A DNA stretch of 64,000 nucleotides. It comes from Lachnospiraceae bacterium. GTDB taxonomy: Bacteria > Bacillota > Clostridia > Oscillospirales > CAG-272. This document shows positions 1-7,496 of this stretch, one piece after another; the stretch's first letter is position 1, and each line of letters starts with the position of its first letter. Location: positions 26,441-90,440 of the forward strand of contig JAKSPT010000006.1 in NCBI GenBank assembly GCA_024404495.1, written 5' to 3'. The position numbers were made by a program, and so were the translations under genes. The notes beneath the pieces were generated by a model. That model was not told where the DNA came from and made no database searches. It saw nothing but the letters and a program-made list of their open reading frames with translations.

Positions 1-82
1 GAAAAACAACAGACCATACGCTCAGCACAGAGAGCGCCGGTACATCAAACAGACGAACAATGGGATCAACATATTCAGTCAT
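1..82 (-). CDS. Partial CDS, N-terminus of a probable membrane protein
   Basis: An ATG at 82-80 lies one base after the stop codon of the antiporter gene (TGA, T, ATG), with AAAGGGG upstream. The frame stays open to the window edge for 27 codons, beginning MTEYVDPIVRLFDVPALSVL. The hydrophobic end suggests a first membrane segment. The tight spacing implies the same transcript as the antiporter. Too short to assign a family; the rest lies outside the window. Confidence 0.5.
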   Translation of the reverse strand, partial: MTEYVDPIVRLFDVPALSVLSVWSVVF

Positions 83-83
83 A

Positions 84-1544
84 TCAGTGCAGCCCCTTTC
101 TTTGTTTGATAGAATGATGATCAATCTCATGGCGGACAGCGGTTATTTGCGCCTCCGCCGCCTCAGTAAATGCATTCTCTTCCTCCACATGATATTGCAG
201 CTCGGGAGGCATTGTTGCCTGAATGATATGGATGCGTTCGATCAGAAGCTCCGTCTGGCTTTTTGGTTTTTCCAAAGAAGTGAGTTCGGCTTCCGGAACA
301 AGATCCTCCAGCTTATTGGAATAGGAGCCTGACCGCCACAGTGCAAATTTCGCACAGGCAGGACCAACCAATTCGTAGAGAACAGAGGAGGCAAGAATGA
401 TGGTTTCAAGCGCACCCCCTGTTTCTCCGCCAAGGGAACGGGCACCAATGGTCGCGAGACCGATGGCAACCCCTGCCTGCGGGATCAGTGCCAGCCCGAG
501 ATAATTTCTTATTTTCAAAGGCTTTTTTACGATCATACAACCAAAGAAGGCACCAAAATACTTTCCGAAGATTCGGAAGAAGAAATATAAAACGCCAACG
601 AGCAGCAACGGGGCATTTCCGATCGAGCCGGAGGGATGAAGAAGAAGGTCCATCCTGAAATTCAAACCCGAGCGCACGAAAAAGAGAAGCAGGATCGGAG
701 GGTCAAAATAGTTCAGCTGCTTAAACAGCTTATCGTCTCCGGTCAGATTGATATAGACCGTTCCCATCGACATACAGCCGAGAAGCGGCGAAATATCAAG
801 AACCGCGCATACCCCGCAAAGGGCAAAAAGAAGCGCCAGAGCAATAATCAGCCGATTATCGGTACTGCGCGTTTTGGGCATCAGAAGCAATTTCAGAAAA
901 AAGCCAAACACTCCGCCCAAAAGCACAACCCCGGTATTGGTCAGCAGCGGAAGGATGACACCGCGGAAAGCGGCATTTTCCGAACCGGAAGAGCTTGCGG
1001 CTGCAATGGCGATGCTGTACGCAACAAGTGCGACAATATCATCGAGTGCAACAACCTGCAGCAATGTTGAAACGAAGTCGCCCTTAGCGCCGGTCTGCCG
1101 GATCGTCATTACCGTTGAGGCAGGCGCGGTTGCCGATGCGAGTGCCGCAAGCACCAGTGAGAACGGCAGGCTCAGCCGAAGTACCGACCAACAGATAACA
1201 AAGACCAGCACAGAGGCAAGAAGGGCTTCAAATACCGTGATAACCACGGTCCTTGCTCCGTTCTTTTTCAGTTCGGAAAATCTGAAAAATTCTCCGGTTC
1301 CAAACGCGATGAAGGCAAGGGCAATATCGGAAAGAAAATCCATGCCGGAGATCACCCGGGAAGGAACAAGATTCATCACGGAAGGACCGAGCATTATTCC
1401 CACAAGAATATAAGCGGTTACATTCGGCAGACGCAGTTTTTTCGTGATCCTTGTCATTGCAAATCCGCTGAACAGCATCAGCGCGACCGATACGATGATT
1501 GCGGTTGACGAAGACGCATTTATTTTTTCAACAAAACCGAACAA
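84..1544 (-). CDS. Cation/proton antiporter, CPA2 (Kef/NapA-like) family
   Basis: A 486-aa integral membrane protein with about 12-13 hydrophobic segments. Diagnostic features are SATAPAST at about 137-144 (the unwound helix of CPA exchangers) and LDD at 167-169, the paired aspartates typical of electrogenic Na+/H+ exchangers. The C-terminal ~70 residues are hydrophilic, and no TrkA-N (RCK) domain is fused. Likely role: exchange of Na+ (or K+) for H+ across the cytoplasmic membrane. The start is chosen as TTG at 1544-1542 because GGAGG sits 7 nt upstream; the open frame extends further upstream to 1673 but that part has no ribosome site and lies in the structured leader. A promoter is at 1811-1839, so the leader is about 260 nt. 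The downstream partial gene is translationally close. The substrate ion is inference. Confidence 0.88.
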   Translation of the reverse strand: MFGFVEKINASSSTAIIVSVALMLFSGFAMTRITKKLRLPNVTAYILVGIMLGPSVMNLVPSRVISGMDFLSDIALAFIAFGTGEFFRFSELKKNGARTVVITVFEALLASVLVFVICWSVLRLSLPFSLVLAALASATAPASTVMTIRQTGAKGDFVSTLLQVVALDDIVALVAYSIAIAAASSSGSENAAFRGVILPLLTNTGVVLLGGVFGFFLKLLLMPKTRSTDNRLIIALALLFALCGVCAVLDISPLLGCMSMGTVYINLTGDDKLFKQLNYFDPPILLLFFVRSGLNFRMDLLLHPSGSIGNAPLLLVGVLYFFFRIFGKYFGAFFGCMIVKKPLKIRNYLGLALIPQAGVAIGLATIGARSLGGETGGALETIILASSVLYELVGPACAKFALWRSGSYSNKLEDLVPEAELTSLEKPKSQTELLIERIHIIQATMPPELQYHVEEENAFTEAAEAQITAVRHEIDHHSIKQRKGLH

Positions 1545-1804
1545 ATGGATGCCTCCCTTGTAAAAGAATCTGGTATTTGAAAAAAGACTTCCGCTTCTTG
1601 TTTCCTGCCCGTTTTCGCGGGTGTTTTTCCCCCCCGGCAGGCGAATTGTCACAACCCACCGGCAATCCTGCATCAGATGACTGCCGATGGGTTGTTTGAG
1701 ATTCCAATACGGAATATTTGCAAGGAAAGCGGCGGTGCTATATGTGCCGGATCGGAAAAGAACAGGGAGCTGATTCCCATGTGGCAGAAGATCATAATGT
1801 TGAT
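1545..1804 (-). promoter_or_regulatory. Structured 5' leader of the antiporter gene, class unrecognised
   Basis: About 260 nt between the predicted transcription start and the TTG start. It contains a near-perfect hairpin (1651-1664 pairing with 1682-1695, 13 of 14 positions) and a second GC-rich hairpin closed by CCTGCC/GGCAGG (about 1604-1642). No consensus I know (ydaO, M-box, fluoride, cobalamin) fits. Ion-transporter genes often carry ion or second-messenger riboswitches, so this is a candidate; function is inference. Confidence 0.35.
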
Positions 1805-1810
1805 ATTGAT

Positions 1811-1839
1811 ATTATATTACATTTTTTGTACTTTGTCAA
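1811..1839 (-). promoter_or_regulatory. SigA-type promoter for the antiporter
   Basis: Minus strand TTGACA (1839-1834), 17-bp spacer, TATAAT (1816-1811): both hexamers match consensus exactly. Predicted start near 1804. Confidence 0.8.
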
Positions 1840-1954
1840 TATTCCACTCGTATATTTGCTTTTTCTCGTTTTGCGGCTTGACATAGTCACCGGGATCTCT
1901 TACATTCCGCCCCAAAATGTAATTACGCACGGACCGCGGTTTTATTGAGTGCTC

Positions 1955-2004
1955 AAAAAAAGCAGAGACGATCACCGTATAGGTTCTCGTCTCTGTCTCT
2001 TTTT
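1955..2004 (-). terminator. Intrinsic terminator, probably bidirectional
   Basis: A 9-bp perfect stem CAGAGACGA/TCGTCTCTG (1963-1971 and 1987-1995) with a T-run in both directions (AAAAAAAG at 1955-1962 gives the minus-strand T-run). It closes the seven-gene carbohydrate operon that ends at 2040. Confidence 0.85.
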
Positions 2005-2039
2005 CCGGACGGATTATCGTCCCTGATTGGATATGATGA

Positions 2040-3101
2040 TTAACCGACGATGCCGGAACGTTCGATACCCTGAACCAGATATCTCTGGCAGAAGAGGTAA
2101 ACGACGATCAGCGGAGCGATGATCAGCAGCGAGCAGGTATTTCTGATCGCGGCGGAGTACAGGTTCTGCGCGGCATAGTTGGTATCCAGGGTCTTCGGGA
2201 TCTTGACGATACCGGGCATGAGGATCCACTTCTTCGTGTTGGTGAAGAAGACCTTCGTGTAGAAGTTATCGGTCCACTGCCAGCTGAACGCGAACAGGAA
2301 GATCGTGATCATCATCGGGATCGAGATCGGGAGAACGATCTGGAAGAAGGTGCGGAAGGTGGAGCAGCCGTCGATGTAAGCGGATTCCTCGAGTTCATCC
2401 GGGACACCGTTGAAGAACTGACGCATCATAAAGATGTACAGACCGTTCTTGAAACCGAGACCGGTAAGCGAGAGGAGGATCAGAGGCGTGAAGGAGTTGG
2501 TCAGCTCGAGGGAACTGAACTTCAGCACCTTGAAGGAGCTGATCACGCCGCCGCCGAGCAGCTTGAAGATACCGAAGATATCGAAGTAACGGAACTTCAT
2601 GAACATCGACAGACGGAGCGTGGTATGCGGAACGATCATCGTGAAGATGACGAGCGCGAAGATATACTTCTTGCCCTTGAAATTGTACTTTGCGAAGCCG
2701 TAGCCGATCAGCGAGCACATCAGGGTCTGGAGCAGCGCGCAGACGACCGAAAGGATCGTCGTGTTAAGGAGCGCCTCGCCGTACTTGTTCTCTTTGATGA
2801 TCTCACGGTAGGTATCGAGAGTGAAGTTCTTCGGGATCATCTTGACCGTCGCGTCGACGAAGTCGTCACGACCCATGAAGGAGGAGGCGATCTTCGTGTA
2901 GAACGGCAGCAGGATGACGTAGCTGATACCGAGAAGAAGGACGAAACGGAAGAGCCACCATGCAAGAGTTCCGACGAAGTGCCAGGAGAGGTACTTGATG
3001 CGGAATCGGGTCCAGGCGTCGGTACGCTCAAAATCGACCTTGATCTTGTTTTTGCTCTCTTTCAATACCTTCGGAGCGTTTTCAGTATTCTGTGCATTCA
3101 T
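2040..3101 (-). CDS. Carbohydrate ABC transporter permease (MalG/CUT1-like), first pair
   Basis: 353 aa with a ~45-residue cytoplasmic N-terminal extension, then six predicted membrane helices. The EAA loop that docks the ATPase is visible as EESAYIDGCSTF followed by IVLPISIP, placing it in the binding-protein-dependent sugar permease family (BPD_transp_1). It would form a heterodimer with the MalF-like protein encoded 14 bp upstream. GAGGAGG lies just before the ATG. It is the last gene of the operon and is followed by the 1955-2004 terminator. No ATP-binding subunit is in the operon, so a shared MsmX/UgpC-type ATPase elsewhere is expected. Unlike the second MalG-like protein of this operon (9671-10534) it carries the long N-terminus and a long segment between early helices. 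Confidence 0.9.
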   Translation of the reverse strand: MNAQNTENAPKVLKESKNKIKVDFERTDAWTRFRIKYLSWHFVGTLAWWLFRFVLLLGISYVILLPFYTKIASSFMGRDDFVDATVKMIPKNFTLDTYREIIKENKYGEALLNTTILSVVCALLQTLMCSLIGYGFAKYNFKGKKYIFALVIFTMIVPHTTLRLSMFMKFRYFDIFGIFKLLGGGVISSFKVLKFSSLELTNSFTPLILLSLTGLGFKNGLYIFMMRQFFNGVPDELEESAYIDGCSTFRTFFQIVLPISIPMMITIFLFAFSWQWTDNFYTKVFFTNTKKWILMPGIVKIPKTLDTNYAAQNLYSAAIRNTCSLLIIAPLIVVYLFCQRYLVQGIERSGIVG

Positions 3102-3115
3102 TGTTTCATTCCTCC

Positions 3116-4075
3116 TCAGGTATCACGTTTCTGGTAGAAGATGTAAGCGGACAGGATACCGACGACGACCGCGATGATGACCATGACCATGAGGAAGTAC
3201 ATCCACGACATCGCGGCGCTGAGGACCATGCCTCCCGCTTCGTTATAGACGTTGTTGATGTAGGACATAACCGGGTTGGTGGCGTCGGTGAAGGCATCAA
3301 TGACCGTGTAGACCGCGTTGACCAGGATCATCGGGCTGATCATCGGCAGGGTGATCTTCCAGAAGGTTTCCCAACCGGAAGCACCGTCGATCGAGCAGGA
3401 CTCGTAGATCGCGGGAGAGATGGACTGCAGACCGGCGAGGAAGACGAGCATCTGGACGCCGGAACGGTTGATGATGTCGTAAATGTTGTTGATCAGACCC
3501 GCAACGTAGGTGAAGATCTCGCCGCCGACCTGCATGTTGCTGAAGAGCCTTGAGAAGTCGGCTGCCGAGACGACCTGCGCCACGGTGTTTTCACCGGAAC
3601 CGGTGTTGATCGAACTGGAGGTATCGCTCATGCTGTTGATCAGCGCGTTGCCCGCGTCGACCTCGTCGATCAGACCGGTGCAGAGGATGACCGGGACGAA
3701 GAAGATCGCACGGAAGGCCGCTCTGCCGAACATATTCTGGTTCAGCAGGACCGCCATGAAGAGCGAGAAGATAACGATTGCGGGGATATCGAAGAAGAGC
3801 TGCTTGACACCGCTCGTCAGCGTGGTGACGAAGGTCGGGTCGTCGAACAGTGCTTCGCGGTAGTTTTCCCAGCCGACGAACTCCAGATAGAAGCCGCCGC
3901 CCTGGATGTTGTGAATCTCGTTGAAGCTGTACTTGATCGAGTCGAAGATGATCGGCAGGTAGATGATGACAAAGCCGATCAGGAACGGGAGGATGAACCA
4001 CCAACCCGCGCGTGCTTTCCGCTGATCAAGCGAAGCGATTTTTCTGCGCTTGGCGGGAGTAGCCTGTTTCGTCAT
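3116..4075 (-). CDS. Sugar ABC transporter permease (MalF/CUT1-like), first pair
   Basis: 319 aa; six predicted membrane helices and an EAA loop reading YESCSIDGASGWETFW then ITLPMISP. The start is taken at ATG 4075 because GAGGAGGT lies 7 nt before it; a GTG at 4084 overlaps the Shine-Dalgarno sequence itself and is unlikely. The periplasmic-side loop between the second and third helices is unusually rich in small polar residues (NSMSDTSSSINTGSGEN). It pairs with the MalG-like permease downstream (14-bp gap) and lies 13 bp after the DUF5696-like gene. Role: half of the transmembrane channel of a carbohydrate importer; substrate unknown. Confidence 0.9.
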   Translation of the reverse strand: MTKQATPAKRRKIASLDQRKARAGWWFILPFLIGFVIIYLPIIFDSIKYSFNEIHNIQGGGFYLEFVGWENYREALFDDPTFVTTLTSGVKQLFFDIPAIVIFSLFMAVLLNQNMFGRAAFRAIFFVPVILCTGLIDEVDAGNALINSMSDTSSSINTGSGENTVAQVVSAADFSRLFSNMQVGGEIFTYVAGLINNIYDIINRSGVQMLVFLAGLQSISPAIYESCSIDGASGWETFWKITLPMISPMILVNAVYTVIDAFTDATNPVMSYINNVYNEAGGMVLSAAMSWMYFLMVMVIIAVVVGILSAYIFYQKRDT

Positions 4076-4088
4076 GATTCGCACCTCC

Positions 4089-7000
4089 TCAATTATTTCT
4101 GAGAGCAGCGAAGCTCTCGAGCACGACTGCGCCGTTCGGGTCGATCTTCACGCCGTCGTATGCCTTGACGAGCTGACCTTCCACGGTAACGTCGAAGTTA
4201 TTGTAGTTCAGGATGTAGGAGAAGCCGTTTTCGTAGGTGACGCGGATGATCATACCGTTGTCGGAGGTGTACTTGGTGTACTCGTACTCTTCCTCGTCGG
4301 TTTCCTTCTCGTCTTCCTTCTTTTCTTCCTCTTCTTCATCCTTGTCGGGATCGTAGAAGTCGTCGTATGCCTTCTGTGCCTTTTCGAGGTTGGACTCCGC
4401 GGTTTCAAGCGCGGTCAGAGCCTTGTCGTATGCTCTGTAATCGGCAGCGGTGGCATCGGGATTGTCGATGAGTCCCTTCACTGCGTCAAAGGCATCCTGC
4501 GCGGTGACGAGCTTTTCCTTCGCCTTACGGAGATTGAGGTTGACGAGACGTTCGGTTTCCTTCAGAGCCTCGGCTTCCGCCTTTGCGTCTTCCTCGAGCT
4601 TCTTCTCGGCTTCCAGCTCGTCTTTTCTCATCTCACGTTCGGTGGGTACGCGTTCGCCGATGAGGAATTCGTGCTTGTCAAGCGGAGAGGTGAGGACGTC
4701 GGAGAGGACGGTGTTCAGCTCTTTGTAGATCGCAATGAGGTCTTCCTTCCAGATGTCGTAAGCGATGGAGTAGTACTTGGAGAGCGTGACGCTTTCCTTC
4801 AGCTTCTGGATGTTCTGAACAGCCAGAATGAAGTAGGGGCTTGCGCCGTTCTCGACGATCTTCAGGACCTCGTAGTCGATATCACCGACCATGTTGGTAG
4901 GCGTGCCGGCAAAGTTGAGGTAGCCGTGGAAGACGAGGCCGAAGAACGGGACCGCCTCGGAAGCGTAGGTGTAGTGGCTGGAGTCAAGCGAGACGTTGAG
5001 AACGTGGTTGGCGTAAGCAAGGGTGTATGCGTTGCCGCATTCGACCATGACGTTGTCATACGCTTCTCTGATGCGCTTGAGAGAATCGGAAATGTTCGCC
5101 TTGGAGTCCTCGCGGTTGTACGGATCCTTCTTATCGAAGTCGGAGTTCAGGTCCGAACCGAGGGTTCCGAAGGAGATCGCGTTCGCGCCGAGAGTGGTCA
5201 GCTTGGTCTGCATATTGCCGAAGATATCCGAGAACACGGAGGGAGAAACCGCGACGCCGCCGGAGGAGGAGAAGTACTGCAGGGTGGCGGAGTAGGCCCT
5301 CTTATGGGTGTAACGGTTATCGATGGTCTTGCAGGCGTCGTTCTTGTAGGAGAAGCCGTCGAACAGCTTATCCTTAGCGGCGTAGGAGATATCAAATTCC
5401 GGGAAAACGAGGTAGCCCTTCGCCTTGGAGTCGGCAACGAGATCGGAGAAACCGTCGTCGGCGCCGGCTGCCTTCTCGAACTTGATCTTGTTCGGGACGG
5501 AAGGATTCATACCGCCGTTGTAGTAACCGGTCAGCTTGAAGTTGACGTTCTTGATCCCGGCTTCGCTGAGCTCGGCGTACATATTCTTGATGTCGTCGAA
5601 GGTGGTCAGCGCGCGCTTGACGGTGACCGGGACGGACAGGACCTTTTCCTGAACGTCGATGACGCCGAGCGTCTCGATGTAGAGCGAAAGATCCTTCTGG
5701 GTTTCGGGCAGGGGCTTCAGGATTTCCTTGCCGATCAGGTAATCACGGTAAGCGTGAGCCATACCGGTATAGGAGGTCTCGTACAGCTTATCGGTGGTCT
5801 CACCGGATTCCGCGAGCTCGCCGATCGTCTTGTCGTCGGTCAGCATAATGTAGCGGATACGGGTGGAGCCGGTGTACTTACGTTCGGAAACGACGGTCCA
5901 CATCGCGTTCGCGCCGACGGACATTGCGGATGCCAGGTTGTACTGGTCCTTCGGTCTCGGGTTGTATTCGATGAAGGCGGTGTCGTACTTGTGCTGGCCC
6001 TGCGTACCGAGGGTGGCGTTCTGACCGCCGTGCTCGGTATAGATGGTAGCGAGGGATTCACCCTCCTCAAGGATCGCGAGGAAGCCGCGCTTCTTGGTAA
6101 CCTTGGTGTAGAGATCGGTGACGTCGGTCTCGGGCTCGGTTTCCGCATCGGGATCCTCGGGCTCGGTCTCTTCGGGTTCGGTCTCTTCGGGTTCGGTTTC
6201 CTCAGCGGTTTCCCCTTCGGCGGTCTCTGCGGCAGTCTCGTCGCCCTCGGGGATGATCAGCTTGCCGTTTTCGTCGTAGGTAAGGACGACGTCCTCAACC
6301 AGACCGAAGACGGGGAGACGCATGACCTCGGTGTTCGCGCCCGCGATTTCGTGGTACGCGTAGTCCTGACCGTAGATCTTACCGGAAAGGGTTCTGCCGG
6401 TGCCGGTCTTCAGGACGTCCTCAACGCGGACGAGGGTACCGGAACCGTCGGGAATGAAGGTGTAGCCGTTAAAGTCGTTGGAGCCGGCGCCCATATACGG
6501 CAGGACGCGGATGGTTTCCAGCGAGTAGGTGGATTCGTCGAAACGGAGACCGTTATTGGGGAGACGGGCGGTCAGACCCATTTCGTCAATGTAGTATTCC
6601 AGTGCAAGGCTGAAACGGGGCGGGTTGGAGTCGGAGCCCTGATACTCCGCTTCGAGATGGTCGTTTGCGAGTTCCTCGTAGGTGTAAAGCGGGCAGAACT
6701 TCTTGATGTAGCCTTCAAGAAGGTTCTTTTCACGTTCGCCGACTGCGGGGTCGATGACGTAAATCGGGAACTTGCTTGCGATCGGCCATTTCTGAAGGAT
6801 ATTGTCTTTTTCCTTCTGGGTCTTATCGGGGTCTTCGATGTCGTAGAAGGTATAGTAAACGGAGACCTTTTTCCATGCCTTCTCGTCCTCCGCCTTGATC
6901 AGATCAAGGATCTTGGTATCGAGGCTCTCTGCCTTGATCTGCATCGGGAGGAGCTTACGGGTTTCCTGACGGCCGAGGATATACTCGACGCGGATACCGT

Positions 7001-7472
7001 TCTTGACGTTCTTGACGAGGATCTGTCCTCTCTTGGCAGCTTCAACGTAGGAGTACATCGTGACTTCGGTGCCGTCGGTGTTGGTGTACTTCAGGATGAT
7101 CTGCGAGAGGAGCTGATTCTTGACGTTTTCGGAGGAAGTGGTCGTGCCGACGTCGTAGGGGTTCGAGAAGAGAATGTCGCCGCTCTTCTTGCTCTTGACC
7201 GCTACTTCGCCGCTGACCGGGTCGCAGTAGAGCTCATAGCCGTACTTTTCGGAGTCAAGCTTGAGCTGCATCGTTTCAAGCTTCTGCTCGGGGGTGTAAT
7301 ACTTTTTGGTGACGTAATCGATGGTCGCGTCTTCCTTGGAGGTATCCGCGGAGGTCGTGGTGCTGTCCTTGACCGCCGTGGTATCATCCGCAGCGAAGAC
7401 GGAAAGTCCGGTTGCCGCGAGAGTACCGAAAAGCATACAGAGGGCCATAAGCAGCGAGATCAGTTTTTTCAT
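4089..7472 (-). CDS. Large secreted DUF5696-like protein of the carbohydrate-uptake operon
   Basis: 1127 aa. A type I signal peptide at 1-26 (MKKLISLLMALCMLFGTLAA, cleavage near VFA-AD) shows export; there is no lipobox. The body (about 60-930) has the mixed beta/alpha pattern of a large glycoside-hydrolase-like barrel and resembles Pfam DUF5696, found next to sugar permeases and Yip1 proteins in Firmicutes; I cannot identify catalytic acids. An acidic Glu/Thr/Pro insert lies at about 411-449, a helical coiled-coil-like region at about 944-1031, a second acidic run at about 1041-1060, and a C-terminal beta segment follows. The ATG at 7472 is preferred over GTG 7484, which abuts the AAGGAG. 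Position between the NHL-Yip1 gene and a permease pair suggests work on the transported glycan outside the cell. The enzyme role is inference. Confidence 0.65.
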   Translation of the reverse strand: MKKLISLLMALCMLFGTLAATGLSVFAADDTTAVKDSTTTSADTSKEDATIDYVTKKYYTPEQKLETMQLKLDSEKYGYELYCDPVSGEVAVKSKKSGDILFSNPYDVGTTTSSENVKNQLLSQIILKYTNTDGTEVTMYSYVEAAKRGQILVKNVKNGIRVEYILGRQETRKLLPMQIKAESLDTKILDLIKAEDEKAWKKVSVYYTFYDIEDPDKTQKEKDNILQKWPIASKFPIYVIDPAVGEREKNLLEGYIKKFCPLYTYEELANDHLEAEYQGSDSNPPRFSLALEYYIDEMGLTARLPNNGLRFDESTYSLETIRVLPYMGAGSNDFNGYTFIPDGSGTLVRVEDVLKTGTGRTLSGKIYGQDYAYHEIAGANTEVMRLPVFGLVEDVVLTYDENGKLIIPEGDETAAETAEGETAEETEPEETEPEETEPEDPDAETEPETDVTDLYTKVTKKRGFLAILEEGESLATIYTEHGGQNATLGTQGQHKYDTAFIEYNPRPKDQYNLASAMSVGANAMWTVVSERKYTGSTRIRYIMLTDDKTIGELAESGETTDKLYETSYTGMAHAYRDYLIGKEILKPLPETQKDLSLYIETLGVIDVQEKVLSVPVTVKRALTTFDDIKNMYAELSEAGIKNVNFKLTGYYNGGMNPSVPNKIKFEKAAGADDGFSDLVADSKAKGYLVFPEFDISYAAKDKLFDGFSYKNDACKTIDNRYTHKRAYSATLQYFSSSGGVAVSPSVFSDIFGNMQTKLTTLGANAISFGTLGSDLNSDFDKKDPYNREDSKANISDSLKRIREAYDNVMVECGNAYTLAYANHVLNVSLDSSHYTYASEAVPFFGLVFHGYLNFAGTPTNMVGDIDYEVLKIVENGASPYFILAVQNIQKLKESVTLSKYYSIAYDIWKEDLIAIYKELNTVLSDVLTSPLDKHEFLIGERVPTEREMRKDELEAEKKLEEDAKAEAEALKETERLVNLNLRKAKEKLVTAQDAFDAVKGLIDNPDATAADYRAYDKALTALETAESNLEKAQKAYDDFYDPDKDEEEEEKKEDEKETDEEEYEYTKYTSDNGMIIRVTYENGFSYILNYNNFDVTVEGQLVKAYDGVKIDPNGAVVLESFAALRNN
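6160..6204 (-). repeat. Three tandem 15-bp coding repeats
   Basis: Three consecutive 15-bp units (6160-6174, 6175-6189, 6190-6204) with few mismatches encode repeated Glu/Thr/Pro pentapeptides (ETEPE) in the acidic insert of the DUF5696-like protein. Unit number could vary between strains without a frameshift. Confidence 0.8.
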
Positions 7473-7496
7473 TTCTGTTTTCACTCCTTCTGTATG

